Program-made: the position numbers and the translations under genes
Shown: positions 24,764 to 33,809 of the stretch, piece by piece
Layout of the letters: the number at the start of each line of letters is the position of its first letter
Numbering within the stretch: the stretch's first letter is position 1
Assembly (NCBI RefSeq): GCF_029541745.1
Contig: NZ_CP089746.1
Location: 5,093,559-5,157,558 of the forward strand
Direction: 5' to 3'
Source of the DNA: Streptomyces sp. LX-29
GTDB lineage: Bacteria > Actinomycetota > Actinomycetes > Streptomycetales > Streptomycetaceae
DNA length: 64,000 bases
Notes under the pieces: model-generated
The model's input: only the letters and a program-made list of their open reading frames with translations
Database searches by the model: none
Told to the model about the DNA's origin: nothing

Positions 24764-25107
24764 GCGTCCGGCCCTGCCGCCCCGCCGCCCCGCCGCCCCG
24801 CCGTCTCGGTGCGCGGGCGCACGTTCGGCGCGCTTTTGTTCGCATCTCGTTCTTATGTCGGCCGGCGTGCGTGACGTTTCCCGCCAGCGATGCTGACTTC
24901 AGGTAACGGATCGATAACTCTGGGAAATCGTGCAACCCTTCAGGGCTGAGTGGGGTCGTAACTGTCGTGCGGCCGCCCGGGAGTCTGGGGGGATGGTCCG
25001 AGGGGCCGCGCATGGGGGGAGGGAAGGGGCCCGGTCCACGGACCGGGCCCCTGGAAACGTTCTCCGGTCAGAACGGCACCCGGCACCAGCTCCCGCACCG
25101 GACCGTT
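24764..25107. other. Convergent intergenic region with terminator
   Basis: 344 bp between the LacI-controlled operon and rbsK. Apart from the hairpin at 25026-25051 there is an AT-richer patch at 24830-24930 but no frame with coding character. Confidence 0.5.
25026..25051. terminator. Bidirectional hairpin terminator
   Basis: GGGGCCCGGTCC and its exact complement, 12-bp perfect arms with a 2-nt loop, between two convergent transcription units. Confidence 0.88.
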
Positions 25108-26016
25108 TCACAGGGCCGCCACCTGCTCCGCGGTGGGGAACGACTGCTGGGCACCGGGCCGGGTGACCGCCGCCGCGCCCACCCGCACGGCGAACCGCAC
25201 CGCCGTCGCCAGGTCGTCGCCGACCCCCAGCCGCCAGCCGAGCGCCCCGGTGAACGCGTCGCCCGCGCCGGTGGTGTCCACCGCCGCCACCGGCACCCCG
25301 GGCACCCGGACCGCGCCCCGGTCGTCGGCGGCGAGCGCGCCGGCGGCGCCCAGCGTCACCACCACCGAACGCGGCCCACGGGAGCGCAGGGACGCCGCCC
25401 ACGCCGCGGGGTCCTCGCTCCGCGCCGCCGGGTCGTCGCCCAGCAGGAACCGCGCCTCGTGCTCGTTGACCACCAGCGGGTCGCAGGCGGCGAGCACCTC
25501 GGCGGGCAGCGCGGCCGGCGGCGAGGGGTTGAGCACCACGCGGGTGTCCGGGCCCACCGCCGCCACCGCCGTGGCGACCGTCTCCAGCGGGATCTCCAGT
25601 TGGAGGGAGACCACGCGGGCCGCGGCCAGCAGCGGGGCGGCGGTGCGGACGTCCTCGGGGCTGAGCCTGGCGTTGGCGCCGGGGGAGACCACGATGCTGT
25701 TGTCACCCGAGGGGTCGACGGTGATCAGCGCGACCCCGGTGGGCGCGCCGCCGACCAGGACACCGGAGGTGTCCACGCCGGCCGCCCGCTGCACCTCCCG
25801 CAGCATCCGGCCGTGGTCGTCGTCGCCCACCCGCGCCAGCAGCGCGGTGCGGGCCCCCAGCCGGGCGGCGGCGACGGCCTGGTTGGCGCCCTTGCCGCCG
25901 GGGTGGACCGCCAGGTCGGAGCCGAGGACGGTCTCCCCGGCCGCGGGGCGGCGCTCGACCCCGACCACCAGGTCGGCGTTGGCGGACCCCACGACCACCA
26001 GGTCGTAGCGGTGCAT
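25108..26016 (-). CDS. rbsK: Ribokinase
   Basis: A 302-residue PfkB-family sugar kinase that phosphorylates ribose (or a related pentose) at O5 with ATP. Both PfkB signatures are present: GGKGANQAVAAARLG near residue 40 and DTTGAGDAFTGAL near residue 248, whose Asp is the catalytic base. The N-terminal VVVGSANADLVV strand is typical of RbsK. It stands alone, divergent from the RecD-like helicase. Confidence 0.88.
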   Translation of the reverse strand: MHRYDLVVVGSANADLVVGVERRPAAGETVLGSDLAVHPGGKGANQAVAAARLGARTALLARVGDDDHGRMLREVQRAAGVDTSGVLVGGAPTGVALITVDPSGDNSIVVSPGANARLSPEDVRTAAPLLAAARVVSLQLEIPLETVATAVAAVGPDTRVVLNPSPPAALPAEVLAACDPLVVNEHEARFLLGDDPAARSEDPAAWAASLRSRGPRSVVVTLGAAGALAADDRGAVRVPGVPVAAVDTTGAGDAFTGALGWRLGVGDDLATAVRFAVRVGAAAVTRPGAQQSFPTAEQVAAL

Positions 26017-26175
26017 GCGTCTGTCCTTTCATCGGCTGGCATGTCGACCCTATGAGGCCCCTCGCCGCCCTCACCGGCACCGGCGGCCGGCCGCCGAGGG
26101 TCACCGCCCCGCCCGTCGCCCCGGTTGTCCACAGGCCCCCGGGGCCCTGTCGCACCCGGGCGGTACCGTCGGTCC

Positions 26176-28407
26176 ATGCTCAAACTCGCGGTCGTGGAAG
26201 GCGTTCTGGAGCGGCTGACGTATGTCAATGAGGAGACGGGCTACACGGTCGCACGGGTCGACACCGGCCGCGGCTCCGGTGACCTTCTCACCGTCGTCGG
26301 CTCGCTGCTCGGGGCGCAGCCGGGTGAGTCGCTGCGTCTGGAGGGTCGCTGGGGCTCACACCCGCAGTACGGCAAGCAGTTCACGGTGGAGAACTACACG
26401 ACCGTGCTGCCCGCCACCGTCCAGGGCATCCGCCGCTATCTGGGCTCGGGGCTGATCAAGGGCATCGGGCCGCGGATCGCGGACCGGATCACCGAGCACT
26501 TCGGCGTGGACACCCTGGACGTGATCGAGAACGAGCCGAAGCGGCTGATCGAGGTGCCCGGCCTCGGCCCCAAGCGCACCAAGATGATCGGGGCGGCCTG
26601 GGAGGAGCAGAAGGCGATCAAGGAGGTGATGGTCTTCCTCCAGGGGGTGGGCGTCTCGACCTCCATCGCGGTGCGCATCTACAAGAAGTACGGAGACGCC
26701 TCGATCTCCGTCACCAGGAACGAGCCGTATCGGCTGGCGGCCGATGTCTGGGGCATCGGATTCCTGACGGCCGACAAGATCGCGCAATCGGTGGGCATCC
26801 CGCACGACAGCCCGGAGCGGGTCAAGGCCGGGCTGCAGTACGCGCTGTCGCAGTCGACCGACAACGGCCACTGCTATCTGCCGGAGGAGCGGCTGATCGC
26901 GGACGCGGTGAAGCTGCTCCAGGTGGACACCGGGCTGGTCATCGACTGTCTCGGCGAGCTGGCGGCGGACCCGGAGGGGGTGGTCCGGGAGTCCGTGCCC
27001 GGGGAGGACGGAGAGCCGGTCACCGCCGTCTATCTGATCCCCTTCCACCGCGCCGAGCTCTCCCTGGCGGCACAGCTGCTGCGGCTGCTGCGCTGCGAGG
27101 AGGACCGGATGCCCGCCTTCCAGGAGGTGGACTGGGAGACGGCGCTGGGCTGGCTGGCTCGGCGCACCGGCGCGGACCTCGCCCCCGAGCAGCGGGACGC
27201 GGTGCGGCTGGCGCTGACCCGGAAGGTGGCGGTGCTCACCGGCGGCCCGGGCTGCGGCAAGTCGTTCACCGTGCGGTCCGTGGTCGAGCTGGCCCGGGCC
27301 AAGAAGGCCAAGGTGGTCCTGGCGGCACCGACGGGCCGGGCCGCCAAGCGGCTCGCGGAGCTCACCGGGGCGGACGCCTCCACGGTCCACCGGCTGTTGG
27401 AGCTCAAGCCGGGCGGCGACGCGGCCTATGACCGGGACCGCCCGCTCGACGCCGATCTGGTGGTGGTGGACGAGGCCTCGATGCTGGATCTGCTGCTCGC
27501 CAACAAGCTGGTCAAGGCCGTTCCGCCGGGCGCGCACCTGCTGTTGGTGGGGGATGTGGACCAGCTGCCGTCGGTGGGGGCCGGCGAGGTGCTGCGGGAC
27601 CTGCTGGCGGACGGCGGACCGGTGCCCGCGGTGCGGCTGACCCGCATCTTCCGGCAGGCCCAGCAGTCCGGGGTGGTGACCAACGCACACCGCATCAACT
27701 CCGGCGTGCCGCCCGTCACCCAGGGCATGACCGACTTCTTCCTCTTCGCCGAGGAGGATGCCGAGGCCGCCGCGCGGCTCACGGTGGATGTGGCGGCCCA
27801 CCGCATCCCCGCGAAGTTCGGCCTCGATCCGCGCCGCGATGTGCAGGTGCTGGCCCCGATGCACCGCGGCCCGGCCGGTGCCGCGGCGCTCAACGGGCTG
27901 CTCCAACAGGCCGTCACCCCCGCCCGCCCCGACCTCCCCGAACGCCGCTTCGGCGGCCGGGTCTTCCGGGTGGGCGACAAGGTCACCCAGATTCGGAACA
28001 ACTACGAAAAAGGGGAAAACGGCGTCTTCAACGGCACCGTCGGGGTGGTCACCTCGCTCAACGCCGAGGAGCAGCGGCTGACCGTCCGCACCGACGAGGA
28101 CGAGGAGGTGCCCTACGACTTCGACGAGCTGGACGAGCTGGCCCACGCCTACGCCGTGACCATCCATCGCTCCCAGGGCAGCGAGTACCCGGCCGTGGTG
28201 ATCCCGGTGACCACCAGCGCCTGGATGATGCTCCAGCGAAACCTGTTGTATACGGCGGTAACCCGGGCAAAGCGCCTCGTTGTGCTGGTCGGGTCTCGTC
28301 GGGCACTGGCTCAGGCGGTGCGTACAGTGTCCGCCGGTCGTCGCTGTACCGCGCTCGATCACCGAATCGGCGGCGCCATGCGTGTCGAGAGGGTTTCCGA
28401 ACGGTGA
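26176..28407 (+). CDS. recD2: RecD2-like ATP-dependent DNA helicase
   Basis: A 743-residue SF1B 5'-3' helicase of the RecD2 type, made without RecBC. The N-terminal OB-like region and two helix-hairpin-helix segments (IKGIGPRIADRI; VPGLGPKRTK) precede Walker A GGPGCGKSFT (about residue 356), Walker B VVVDEASM, the Q-containing GDVDQLPSVG and motif VI YTAVTRAKR. It works in recombination and replication-fork repair. The ATG at 26176 begins the conserved N-terminus. Confidence 0.92.
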   Translation: MLKLAVVEGVLERLTYVNEETGYTVARVDTGRGSGDLLTVVGSLLGAQPGESLRLEGRWGSHPQYGKQFTVENYTTVLPATVQGIRRYLGSGLIKGIGPRIADRITEHFGVDTLDVIENEPKRLIEVPGLGPKRTKMIGAAWEEQKAIKEVMVFLQGVGVSTSIAVRIYKKYGDASISVTRNEPYRLAADVWGIGFLTADKIAQSVGIPHDSPERVKAGLQYALSQSTDNGHCYLPEERLIADAVKLLQVDTGLVIDCLGELAADPEGVVRESVPGEDGEPVTAVYLIPFHRAELSLAAQLLRLLRCEEDRMPAFQEVDWETALGWLARRTGADLAPEQRDAVRLALTRKVAVLTGGPGCGKSFTVRSVVELARAKKAKVVLAAPTGRAAKRLAELTGADASTVHRLLELKPGGDAAYDRDRPLDADLVVVDEASMLDLLLANKLVKAVPPGAHLLLVGDVDQLPSVGAGEVLRDLLADGGPVPAVRLTRIFRQAQQSGVVTNAHRINSGVPPVTQGMTDFFLFAEEDAEAAARLTVDVAAHRIPAKFGLDPRRDVQVLAPMHRGPAGAAALNGLLQQAVTPARPDLPERRFGGRVFRVGDKVTQIRNNYEKGENGVFNGTVGVVTSLNAEEQRLTVRTDEDEEVPYDFDELDELAHAYAVTIHRSQGSEYPAVVIPVTTSAWMMLQRNLLYTAVTRAKRLVVLVGSRRALAQAVRTVSAGRRCTALDHRIGGAMRVERVSER

Positions 28408-28559
28408 CGAAGGGGGCAGGATGGGCATCGAGGGAGGCACTCAGTGCCGCCGATAGGCCCTTTGGCCGACCCCGAGTGCACGTTCATCGTCCAAATGGGG
28501 GAAGGTAGGGGGAGTCAGGGCACCTCGAAGAAGAGAACCAGACGTCGGTGAGGGATGAC

Positions 28560-29849
28560 GTGAGCGACAACTCTGTAGTACTGCGGTACGGGGACGGCGA
28601 ATACACCTACCCGGTGGTCGACAGCACCGTCGGCGACAAGGGCTTTGATATCGGCAAGCTTCGCGCCCAGACCGGTCTGGTGACCCTGGACTCCGGTTAC
28701 GGCAACACCGCAGCGTACAAATCCGCGGTCACCTACCTGGATGGTGAGGCGGGCATTCTGCGCTATCGGGGCTACCCGATCGAGCAGCTGGCCGAGCGCA
28801 GCAGCTTCCTTGAGGTCGCTTATCTGCTCATCAACGGCGAGCTGCCGACCGTGGACGAGCTGGCGGTCTTCAAGAACGAGATCACCACGCACACGCTCCT
28901 GCACGAGGACGTCAAGCGCTTCTATGACGGCTTCCCGCGGGACGCGCACCCGATGGCGATGCTGTCCTCCGTGGTCAGCGCGCTGTCGACCTTCTACCAG
29001 GACAGCCACAACCCGTTCGACGAGCAGCAGCGCAACCTGTCGACCGTCCGGCTGCTGGCCAAGCTGCCGACGATCGCCGCCTACGCGTACAAGAAGTCGG
29101 TCGGCCACCCGTTCGTCTACCCGCGTAACGACCTCGGCTACGTCGAGAACTTCCTGCGGATGACCTTCTCGGTCCCGGCCCAGGAGTACGAGCTCGACCC
29201 GGTCGTGGTCAACGCGCTCGACAAGCTGCTGATCCTGCACGCCGACCACGAGCAGAACTGTTCCACCTCGACGGTCCGCCTCGTCGGCTCCTCGCAGGCC
29301 AACATGTTCGCCTCCGTCTCGGCGGGCATCAGCGCCCTGTGGGGCCCGCTGCACGGCGGCGCCAACCAGAGCGTGCTGGAGATGCTGGAGGGCATCCAGC
29401 GGTCCGGCGGCGACGTCGACACCTTCATCCGCAAGGTGAAGAACAAGGAAGACGGCGTGAAGCTCATGGGCTTCGGGCACCGCGTCTACAAGAACTTCGA
29501 CCCCCGGGCGAAGATCATCAAGGCGGCGGCGCACGACGTCCTCTCGGCGCTCGGCAAGAGCGACGAGCTGCTGGACATCGCGCTCAAGCTGGAAGAGCAC
29601 GCGCTCGCCGACGACTACTTCGTCTCGCGCAAGCTCTACCCGAACGTGGACTTCTACACCGGTCTCATCTACCGGGCGATGGGCTTCCCGACCGAGATGT
29701 TCACCGTGCTCTTCGCGCTCGGCCGGCTCCCCGGCTGGATCGCCCAGTGGCACGAGATGATCAAGGAGCCGGGCTCCCGCATCGGCCGCCCGCGCCAGAT
29801 CTACACCGGCGTGGTCGAGCGCGACTTCGTCCCGGTCGAGCAGCGCTGA
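28560..29849 (+). CDS. gltA: Citrate synthase
   Basis: A 429-residue type-II (hexameric) citrate synthase, condensing oxaloacetate and acetyl-CoA at the entry to the TCA cycle. Active-site histidines lie in PLHGGANQSV and GFGHRVYKNF; the length fits the Gram-negative/actinobacterial large form. The GTG at 28560 follows GAGGG at 5-6 nt. Ends 115 bp before a strong terminator. Called citA or gltA in Streptomyces. Confidence 0.96.
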   Translation: MSDNSVVLRYGDGEYTYPVVDSTVGDKGFDIGKLRAQTGLVTLDSGYGNTAAYKSAVTYLDGEAGILRYRGYPIEQLAERSSFLEVAYLLINGELPTVDELAVFKNEITTHTLLHEDVKRFYDGFPRDAHPMAMLSSVVSALSTFYQDSHNPFDEQQRNLSTVRLLAKLPTIAAYAYKKSVGHPFVYPRNDLGYVENFLRMTFSVPAQEYELDPVVVNALDKLLILHADHEQNCSTSTVRLVGSSQANMFASVSAGISALWGPLHGGANQSVLEMLEGIQRSGGDVDTFIRKVKNKEDGVKLMGFGHRVYKNFDPRAKIIKAAAHDVLSALGKSDELLDIALKLEEHALADDYFVSRKLYPNVDFYTGLIYRAMGFPTEMFTVLFALGRLPGWIAQWHEMIKEPGSRIGRPRQIYTGVVERDFVPVEQR

Positions 29850-29910
29850 CGCCTGCGGCGCGCCCGAGCGAGGTCGGCGGTGATCCGTCGGCCGCGGGCC
29901 GTCCGCGGCT

Positions 29911-29950
29911 GATCGAGCAGTTCCCCGCGCCCCTTCGGGGCGCGGTTCGG
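29911..29950. repeat. Streptomyces intergenic palindromic repeat, copy B
   Basis: GAGCAGTTCCCC then the hairpin GCGCCCC-TTC-GGGGCGC (29927-29943). Short version of the element also at 18942 and 42356. Confidence 0.75.
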
Positions 29951-29963
29951 TGCCCCGAAACGA

Positions 29964-30008
29964 AAGCGCCCCGCGCCTAATCCCCCCACGGGTTAGGGCG
30001 GGGCGCTT
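29964..30008 (+). terminator. Terminator of citrate synthase gene
   Basis: Inverted repeat of about 16 bp (AAGCGCCCCGC paired with GCGGGGCGCTT, stem extended by CCTAA/TTAGG) about 115 bp after the citrate synthase stop. Confidence 0.75.
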
Positions 30009-30137
30009 CCCGTTCCCCGGTGCGGATTCCCCCCACGGGATCCGGCCGGGCGTCTGCTGGCCGCAAACAACCAGGGTCGCGACCTGCCGGGACCCGTACG
30101 TGCGGGAGGGCCGCTCAAAGCTTCCCGTGTACGTGCC

Positions 30138-30155
30138 CCGGCTACGCGTAGCCGG
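30138..30155. other. 18-bp perfect palindrome
   Basis: CCGGCTACG and its exact inverted copy with no loop. Could be a protein-binding site or the stem of a small RNA. Confidence 0.5.
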
Positions 30156-30268
30156 AATGCGTCCCCCAAGACGACCCAGCCGCACAGTTAGACTCTCCAC
30201 TCCCGCCAATGGTTACGTTCAGTTGACTGTGATCTGCGTCTCTTGCCATATGCGCATCTAAAAGGGCA

Positions 30269-30296
30269 AGAGCCCCGATCTGGAGATCGGGGCTCT
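30269..30296 (-). terminator. Terminator downstream of copA
   Basis: 13-bp perfect stem (AGAGCCCCGATCT and complement, 2-nt loop). On the minus strand it is followed by TTGCCCTTTT, a T-rich tail suited to ending copA transcription. Confidence 0.85.
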
Positions 30297-30336
30297 GCTG
30301 TATGGGTGGTGTGCGGCTTATGGCGGCTCGGTAAAG

Positions 30337-32652
30337 CTATGTGGACGATGTGAAGGTCCGCAGTCGCAGGCTGTTGGTCACCACGAAGACCGAGGAGAAG
30401 GCCATCGTGGCCCCGGCGATCATCGGGTTGAGCATGCCGGCCGCCGCGAGCGGCAGCGCGGCCACGTTGTAGCCGAAGGCCCAGAAGAGGTTGCCCTTGA
30501 TGGTGCCGAGGGTCTTGCGGGAGAGCCGGATGGCGTCCGCGGCCACCCGCAGGTCGCCCCGGACCAGGGTCAGGTCCCCGGCCTCGATGGCGGCGTCGGT
30601 GCCGGTGCCCATCGCCAGCCCCAGGTCGGCGGTGGCCAGCGCGGCCGCGTCGTTGACGCCGTCGCCGACCATGGCGACGGAGTGGCCCTCGGCCTGGAGT
30701 CGCTTGACCACGTCGACCTTGTCCTGCGGCAGCACCTCGGCGTAGACCCGCTCGATCCCGACCTCGCGGGCCACCGCCTCCGCGACCAGCGCGTTGTCGC
30801 CGGTCAGCAGCACCGGGGTGAGCCCCAGCGCGCGCAGCCGGGCGACGGCCTCGGGGCTGCTCTCCTTGATCGCGTCGGCGACGGTGAGCACACCGCGCGC
30901 CGCGCCGTCCCAGGCCACGGCGACCGCCGTGCGGCCCTCCGCCTCCGCGGCGGCCTTGGCCTCGGCCAGCTCCGCGGGCAGCTCGATGGACCACTCGGCC
31001 AGCAGCTTCTCGCGACCGACCAGCACCGCGCGCCCCTCGACGACCCCCTGGACGCCGAGGCCGGCGAGGTTCTCGAAGCCCTCGGGGGCGGGCAGGGCGG
31101 CCGCGCCGGTGCGCTCCAGGGCGCCGTCGGCGATGGCGCGGGCGATGGGGTGCTCCGAGGCGTGCTCCAGGGCGCCCGCCAGCCGCAGCAGTTCGCTCTC
31201 GTCGACCCCGGGGGCGGGGTGCACCCCGTGCAGGCTCATCCGGCCGGTGGTGACCGTGCCGGTCTTGTCCAGGACCACGGTGTCCACGCGGCGGGTGGAC
31301 TCCAGCACCTCGGGGCCCTTGATCAGGATGCCCAGCTGGGCGCCGCGGCCGGTGCCGACCATCAGCGCGGTCGGGGTGGCCAGGCCCAGCGCACAGGGGC
31401 AGGCGATGATCAGAACGGCCACGGCGGCGGTGAAGGCGGCGGCCGCGTCGCCGGTGAGCAGCAGCCAGGTCGCCAGGGTGCCCAGCGCCAGCAGGATGAC
31501 CACCGGGACGAAGATCCCCGAGATCCGGTCCGCCAGCCGCTGCACCTCCGCCTTGCCGTTCTGGGCGTCCTCCACCAGCCGGGCCATCCGGGACAGCTGG
31601 GTGTCGGCGCCGACCCGGGTGGCCTCGACGACCAGCCGCCCCGCGGTGTTCACGGTGGCTCCGGTGACCGCGTCGCCGACCGTCACGTCCACCGGCACCG
31701 ACTCTCCGGTCAGCATCGAGGCGTCCACGGCGGAGGCGCCCTCGACCACGGTGCCGTCCGTGGCGATCTTCTCCCCGGGGCGGACGACGAAGCGGTCGCC
31801 GACCGCCAGCCGGCCGACCGGGATGCGCTCCTCGCGGCCCCCGCGCAGCACGGTGACGTCCTTCGCGCCCAGCTCCATCAGGGCGCGCAGGGCGGCGCCG
31901 GCGCGGCGCTTGGAGCGGGCCTCCAGATAGCGGCCGACCAGGATGAGCGCGGTGACCCCGGCCGCCGCCTCCAGGTAGATCGAGGAGGAGCCGTCGGAGC
32001 GGGAGACGGTGAGGTCGAAGCCGTGGTTCATGCCGGGCATGCCCGCGTCGCCGAGGAACAGCGCCCAGAGCGACCAGCCGAGCGCGGCGAGGGTGCCCAT
32101 CGAGATGAGGGTGTCCATGGTGGCCGCGCCATGTCGGGCGTTGGTCCAGGCGGCCTTGTGGAACGGATAGCCGCCCCAGGCCACGACGGGGGCGGCCAGG
32201 GTGAGGGACAGCCACTGCCAGTAGTCGAACTGAAGCGCGGGGACCATCGCCAGCAGGACGACGGGCACCGAAAGCGCGACCGTGACGAGCATGCGCTCGC
32301 GCAGGGCGGCGAGGTCCTCGGCGCCATGCTCGGCGGCCGCCTCGGCGGGACCCTCCGCGGTGCCCCGCGGGGCCGCCTCGGGCCGCGCGGGCGGGGGCTC
32401 CTCGGCGGTGTAGCCGGTCTTGACGACGGTCGCGATCAGATCGGCGACCTCGACGCCGGCGGGGAAGGCGACCTTGGCCTTCTCGGTGGCGAAGTTGACC
32501 GTGGCGGTGACGCCGTCCATCCGGTTGAGCTTCTTCTCCACGCGCGCCGCGCAGGAGGCGCAGGTCATGCCGCCGATGGCGAGTTCGACCTGGCTGGTCG
32601 GCGGTTCCGCGACGGTGGGGTGAGCCGTGGTTTCGGGGGCCGTGCTGGTCAT
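30337..32652 (-). CDS. copA: Copper-exporting P1B-type ATPase
   Basis: A 771-residue copper pump. An N-terminal heavy-metal domain has GMTCASC (C31, C34); then come membrane helices, the actuator loop (DASMLTGESVPV), the transport-site CPC in IIACPCALG (about residue 418), the phosphorylated Asp in DKTGTVTTG (about 460), the HP motif and GDGVNDAAAL. It exports Cu(I) at the cost of ATP. ATG at 32652 is set by GGGAGA 5 nt upstream. It follows copZ by 86 bp and shares its CsoR-type promoter. Confidence 0.95.
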   Translation of the reverse strand: MTSTAPETTAHPTVAEPPTSQVELAIGGMTCASCAARVEKKLNRMDGVTATVNFATEKAKVAFPAGVEVADLIATVVKTGYTAEEPPPARPEAAPRGTAEGPAEAAAEHGAEDLAALRERMLVTVALSVPVVLLAMVPALQFDYWQWLSLTLAAPVVAWGGYPFHKAAWTNARHGAATMDTLISMGTLAALGWSLWALFLGDAGMPGMNHGFDLTVSRSDGSSSIYLEAAAGVTALILVGRYLEARSKRRAGAALRALMELGAKDVTVLRGGREERIPVGRLAVGDRFVVRPGEKIATDGTVVEGASAVDASMLTGESVPVDVTVGDAVTGATVNTAGRLVVEATRVGADTQLSRMARLVEDAQNGKAEVQRLADRISGIFVPVVILLALGTLATWLLLTGDAAAAFTAAVAVLIIACPCALGLATPTALMVGTGRGAQLGILIKGPEVLESTRRVDTVVLDKTGTVTTGRMSLHGVHPAPGVDESELLRLAGALEHASEHPIARAIADGALERTGAAALPAPEGFENLAGLGVQGVVEGRAVLVGREKLLAEWSIELPAELAEAKAAAEAEGRTAVAVAWDGAARGVLTVADAIKESSPEAVARLRALGLTPVLLTGDNALVAEAVAREVGIERVYAEVLPQDKVDVVKRLQAEGHSVAMVGDGVNDAAALATADLGLAMGTGTDAAIEAGDLTLVRGDLRVAADAIRLSRKTLGTIKGNLFWAFGYNVAALPLAAAGMLNPMIAGATMAFSSVFVVTNSLRLRTFTSST

Positions 32653-32738
32653 GGGGGTCTCCCGTGGGGTGGGCCGGGTCGTGCGGCGGCTGTATGAGCA
32701 GGGCGGCACGACCCGGCGGGGTAAGGCTGCGGGGTCGG

Positions 32739-32972
32739 TCAGACCCGGCCGACGAGCTCGTAGCCGGCCTCGTCCACGGCGGCGCGGACGGCCTCCTCGT
32801 CCAGCGCGGCGGCCGAGACCACGGTGACCTCGCCGGTGGCGGCGACGGCCTTGACCGAGCTGACGCCGGCGATGGCGGAGATCTCTTCGGAGACGGCGCC
32901 CTCGCAGTGCCCGCAGGTCATTCCCGTCACCTTGAAGACGGTGGTCACGGCGGTGTTGGCCTCGGAGGTCAT
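32739..32972 (-). CDS. copZ: Copper chaperone, heavy-metal-associated domain
   Basis: A 77-residue HMA-domain protein with the Cu(I)-binding GMTCGHC near residue 19. It carries copper to CopA, whose gene lies directly downstream. ATG at 32972 follows AGGAG. A CsoR-type operator about 80 bp upstream points to copper induction of both genes. Confidence 0.93.
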   Translation of the reverse strand: MTSEANTAVTTVFKVTGMTCGHCEGAVSEEISAIAGVSSVKAVAATGEVTVVSAAALDEEAVRAAVDEAGYELVGRV

Positions 32973-33053
32973 GGTTGCTCCTGTAGGGGTGTGTATACGG
33001 CTGTGCGCGGGGAGGTCGGCGATGTGCCGGTGGCCTCCCCACCTCCACAACTG

Positions 33054-33071
33054 TATACCCCTAGGGGGTAT
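33054..33071. promoter_or_regulatory. CsoR-type copper operator
   Basis: TATACCCCTAGGGGGTAT, a near-perfect palindrome of the kind bound by CsoR repressors, which release DNA on binding Cu(I). It lies in the copZ-copA promoter. No csoR gene is in the window. Confidence 0.8.
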
Positions 33072-33247
33072 CGCGCACCCCTTCTTCTTGGCCATGTCTT
33101 CGACGTATGTCCGTGCGATCCGGTGCCGGGTGCGCGAGTGTGCGGCGCGCTCGCGGCGGCGGGCGACGGGGACCGGGCCGCCGGTGGCGGCGGCGAGGCC
33201 GAGCCGGACCCGCGCCGCCGCCTGCGCCGTCGCGCCCCCCCGCAACG

Positions 33248-33290
33248 CGAACGGGCCCCGCGCCTCGTGGTGAGGTGCGGGACCCGTTCG
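33248..33290 (-). terminator. Hairpin after the small HTH gene
   Basis: Long imperfect stem pairing CGAACGGGCCCCGC with GCGGGACCCGTTCG, 5-nt loop, immediately 3' of the HTH gene. Confidence 0.7.
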
Positions 33291-33312
33291 GGGGAGAGCG
33301 GCTCTGGCGGGG

Positions 33313-33513
33313 TCAGGGATCGCGGCGGGGGCGGTTGCCCGGCCGGCGGGTGACCCAGGCGCGGATGGTGTCGGCGAACCAGTACGGCTTCCCGCCCTCC
33401 ACCAGGTCCGGCGACGGCAGCAGCCCGTGCTTGCGGTACGAGCGCACGGTGTCGGGCCGCACGCCGATGTGCGCGGCGATCTCCCGGTACGACCAGAGTC
33501 TGCGGTCGGTCAT
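33313..33513 (-). CDS. Small HTH protein, MerR/AlpA-like
   Basis: A 66-residue DNA-binding protein consisting of one winged HTH: LWSYREIAAHIGVRPDTVRS followed by a wing with YWFADTIRAWV. It resembles the excisionase/AlpA or single-domain MerR proteins widespread in Streptomyces. No effector domain. The ATG at 33513 begins the HTH directly. Confidence 0.78.
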   Translation of the reverse strand: MTDRRLWSYREIAAHIGVRPDTVRSYRKHGLLPSPDLVEGGKPYWFADTIRAWVTRRPGNRPRRDP

Positions 33514-33809
33514 GTCTCGCGCCTTCCTGCAGGGCCGCGGCGGACGGCTCAGGCGAGAACCGTCGGGGGTCGCCGCGGCGCGACCGTTGGTGGTCACTCA
33601 GCGTGCCCGTTCCGCCTCGCGGCCCGGCCGGTGCGAGGCGGGTGTGGAAGGGCTGTGGCGCAAGGGGCACGGAAGTGTGACGTCTGTGACGGAACAGTGA
33701 CGCTCCGCGACGGCGTGGCGTGTTGTCGAGGGACACCGGCCGCCCCCGTCCGGCCGGTGCCCCCGCCGGCCGGGTGGCCCGGCCGGCGGCCTCCTCCGCG
33801 CGTCCGCGA
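33514..33809. other. Intergenic, nothing recognised
   Basis: 296 bp between the HTH gene start and the end of the inositol operon. No coding frame or strong hairpin seen. Confidence 0.5.

Larger units (their letters stand above)
29850..30336. other. Intergenic region after citrate synthase, possible small RNA
   Basis: 487 bp without a convincing protein gene. It holds palindromic repeat copy B, a terminator (29964-30008), an 18-bp perfect palindrome (30138-30155), a promoter-like TTGACT near 30222, and the hairpin at 30269-30296. The GC content falls near 30180-30265. A small RNA here is possible but not proven. Confidence 0.45.
32973..33312. other. copZ upstream region
   Basis: 340 bp with the CsoR box (33054-33071) and, further out, the terminator of the small HTH gene (33248-33290). 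Open frames here extend copZ upstream but read through the operator and are not genes. Confidence 0.6.

Noticed and set aside
26356..28440. A 694-residue frame antisense to the RecD-like helicase
   Set aside because: No ribosome site or domain; the plus-strand frame has a full set of helicase motifs.
29950..30261. A 103-residue plus-strand frame after citrate synthase
   Set aside because: It reads through the citrate synthase terminator, lacks a ribosome site and has no recognisable composition; treated as noncoding.
30337..33048. A 903-residue copper ATPase starting inside copZ
   Set aside because: The upstream 130 residues are the wrong frame of copZ; copA has a normal start and ribosome site at 32652.
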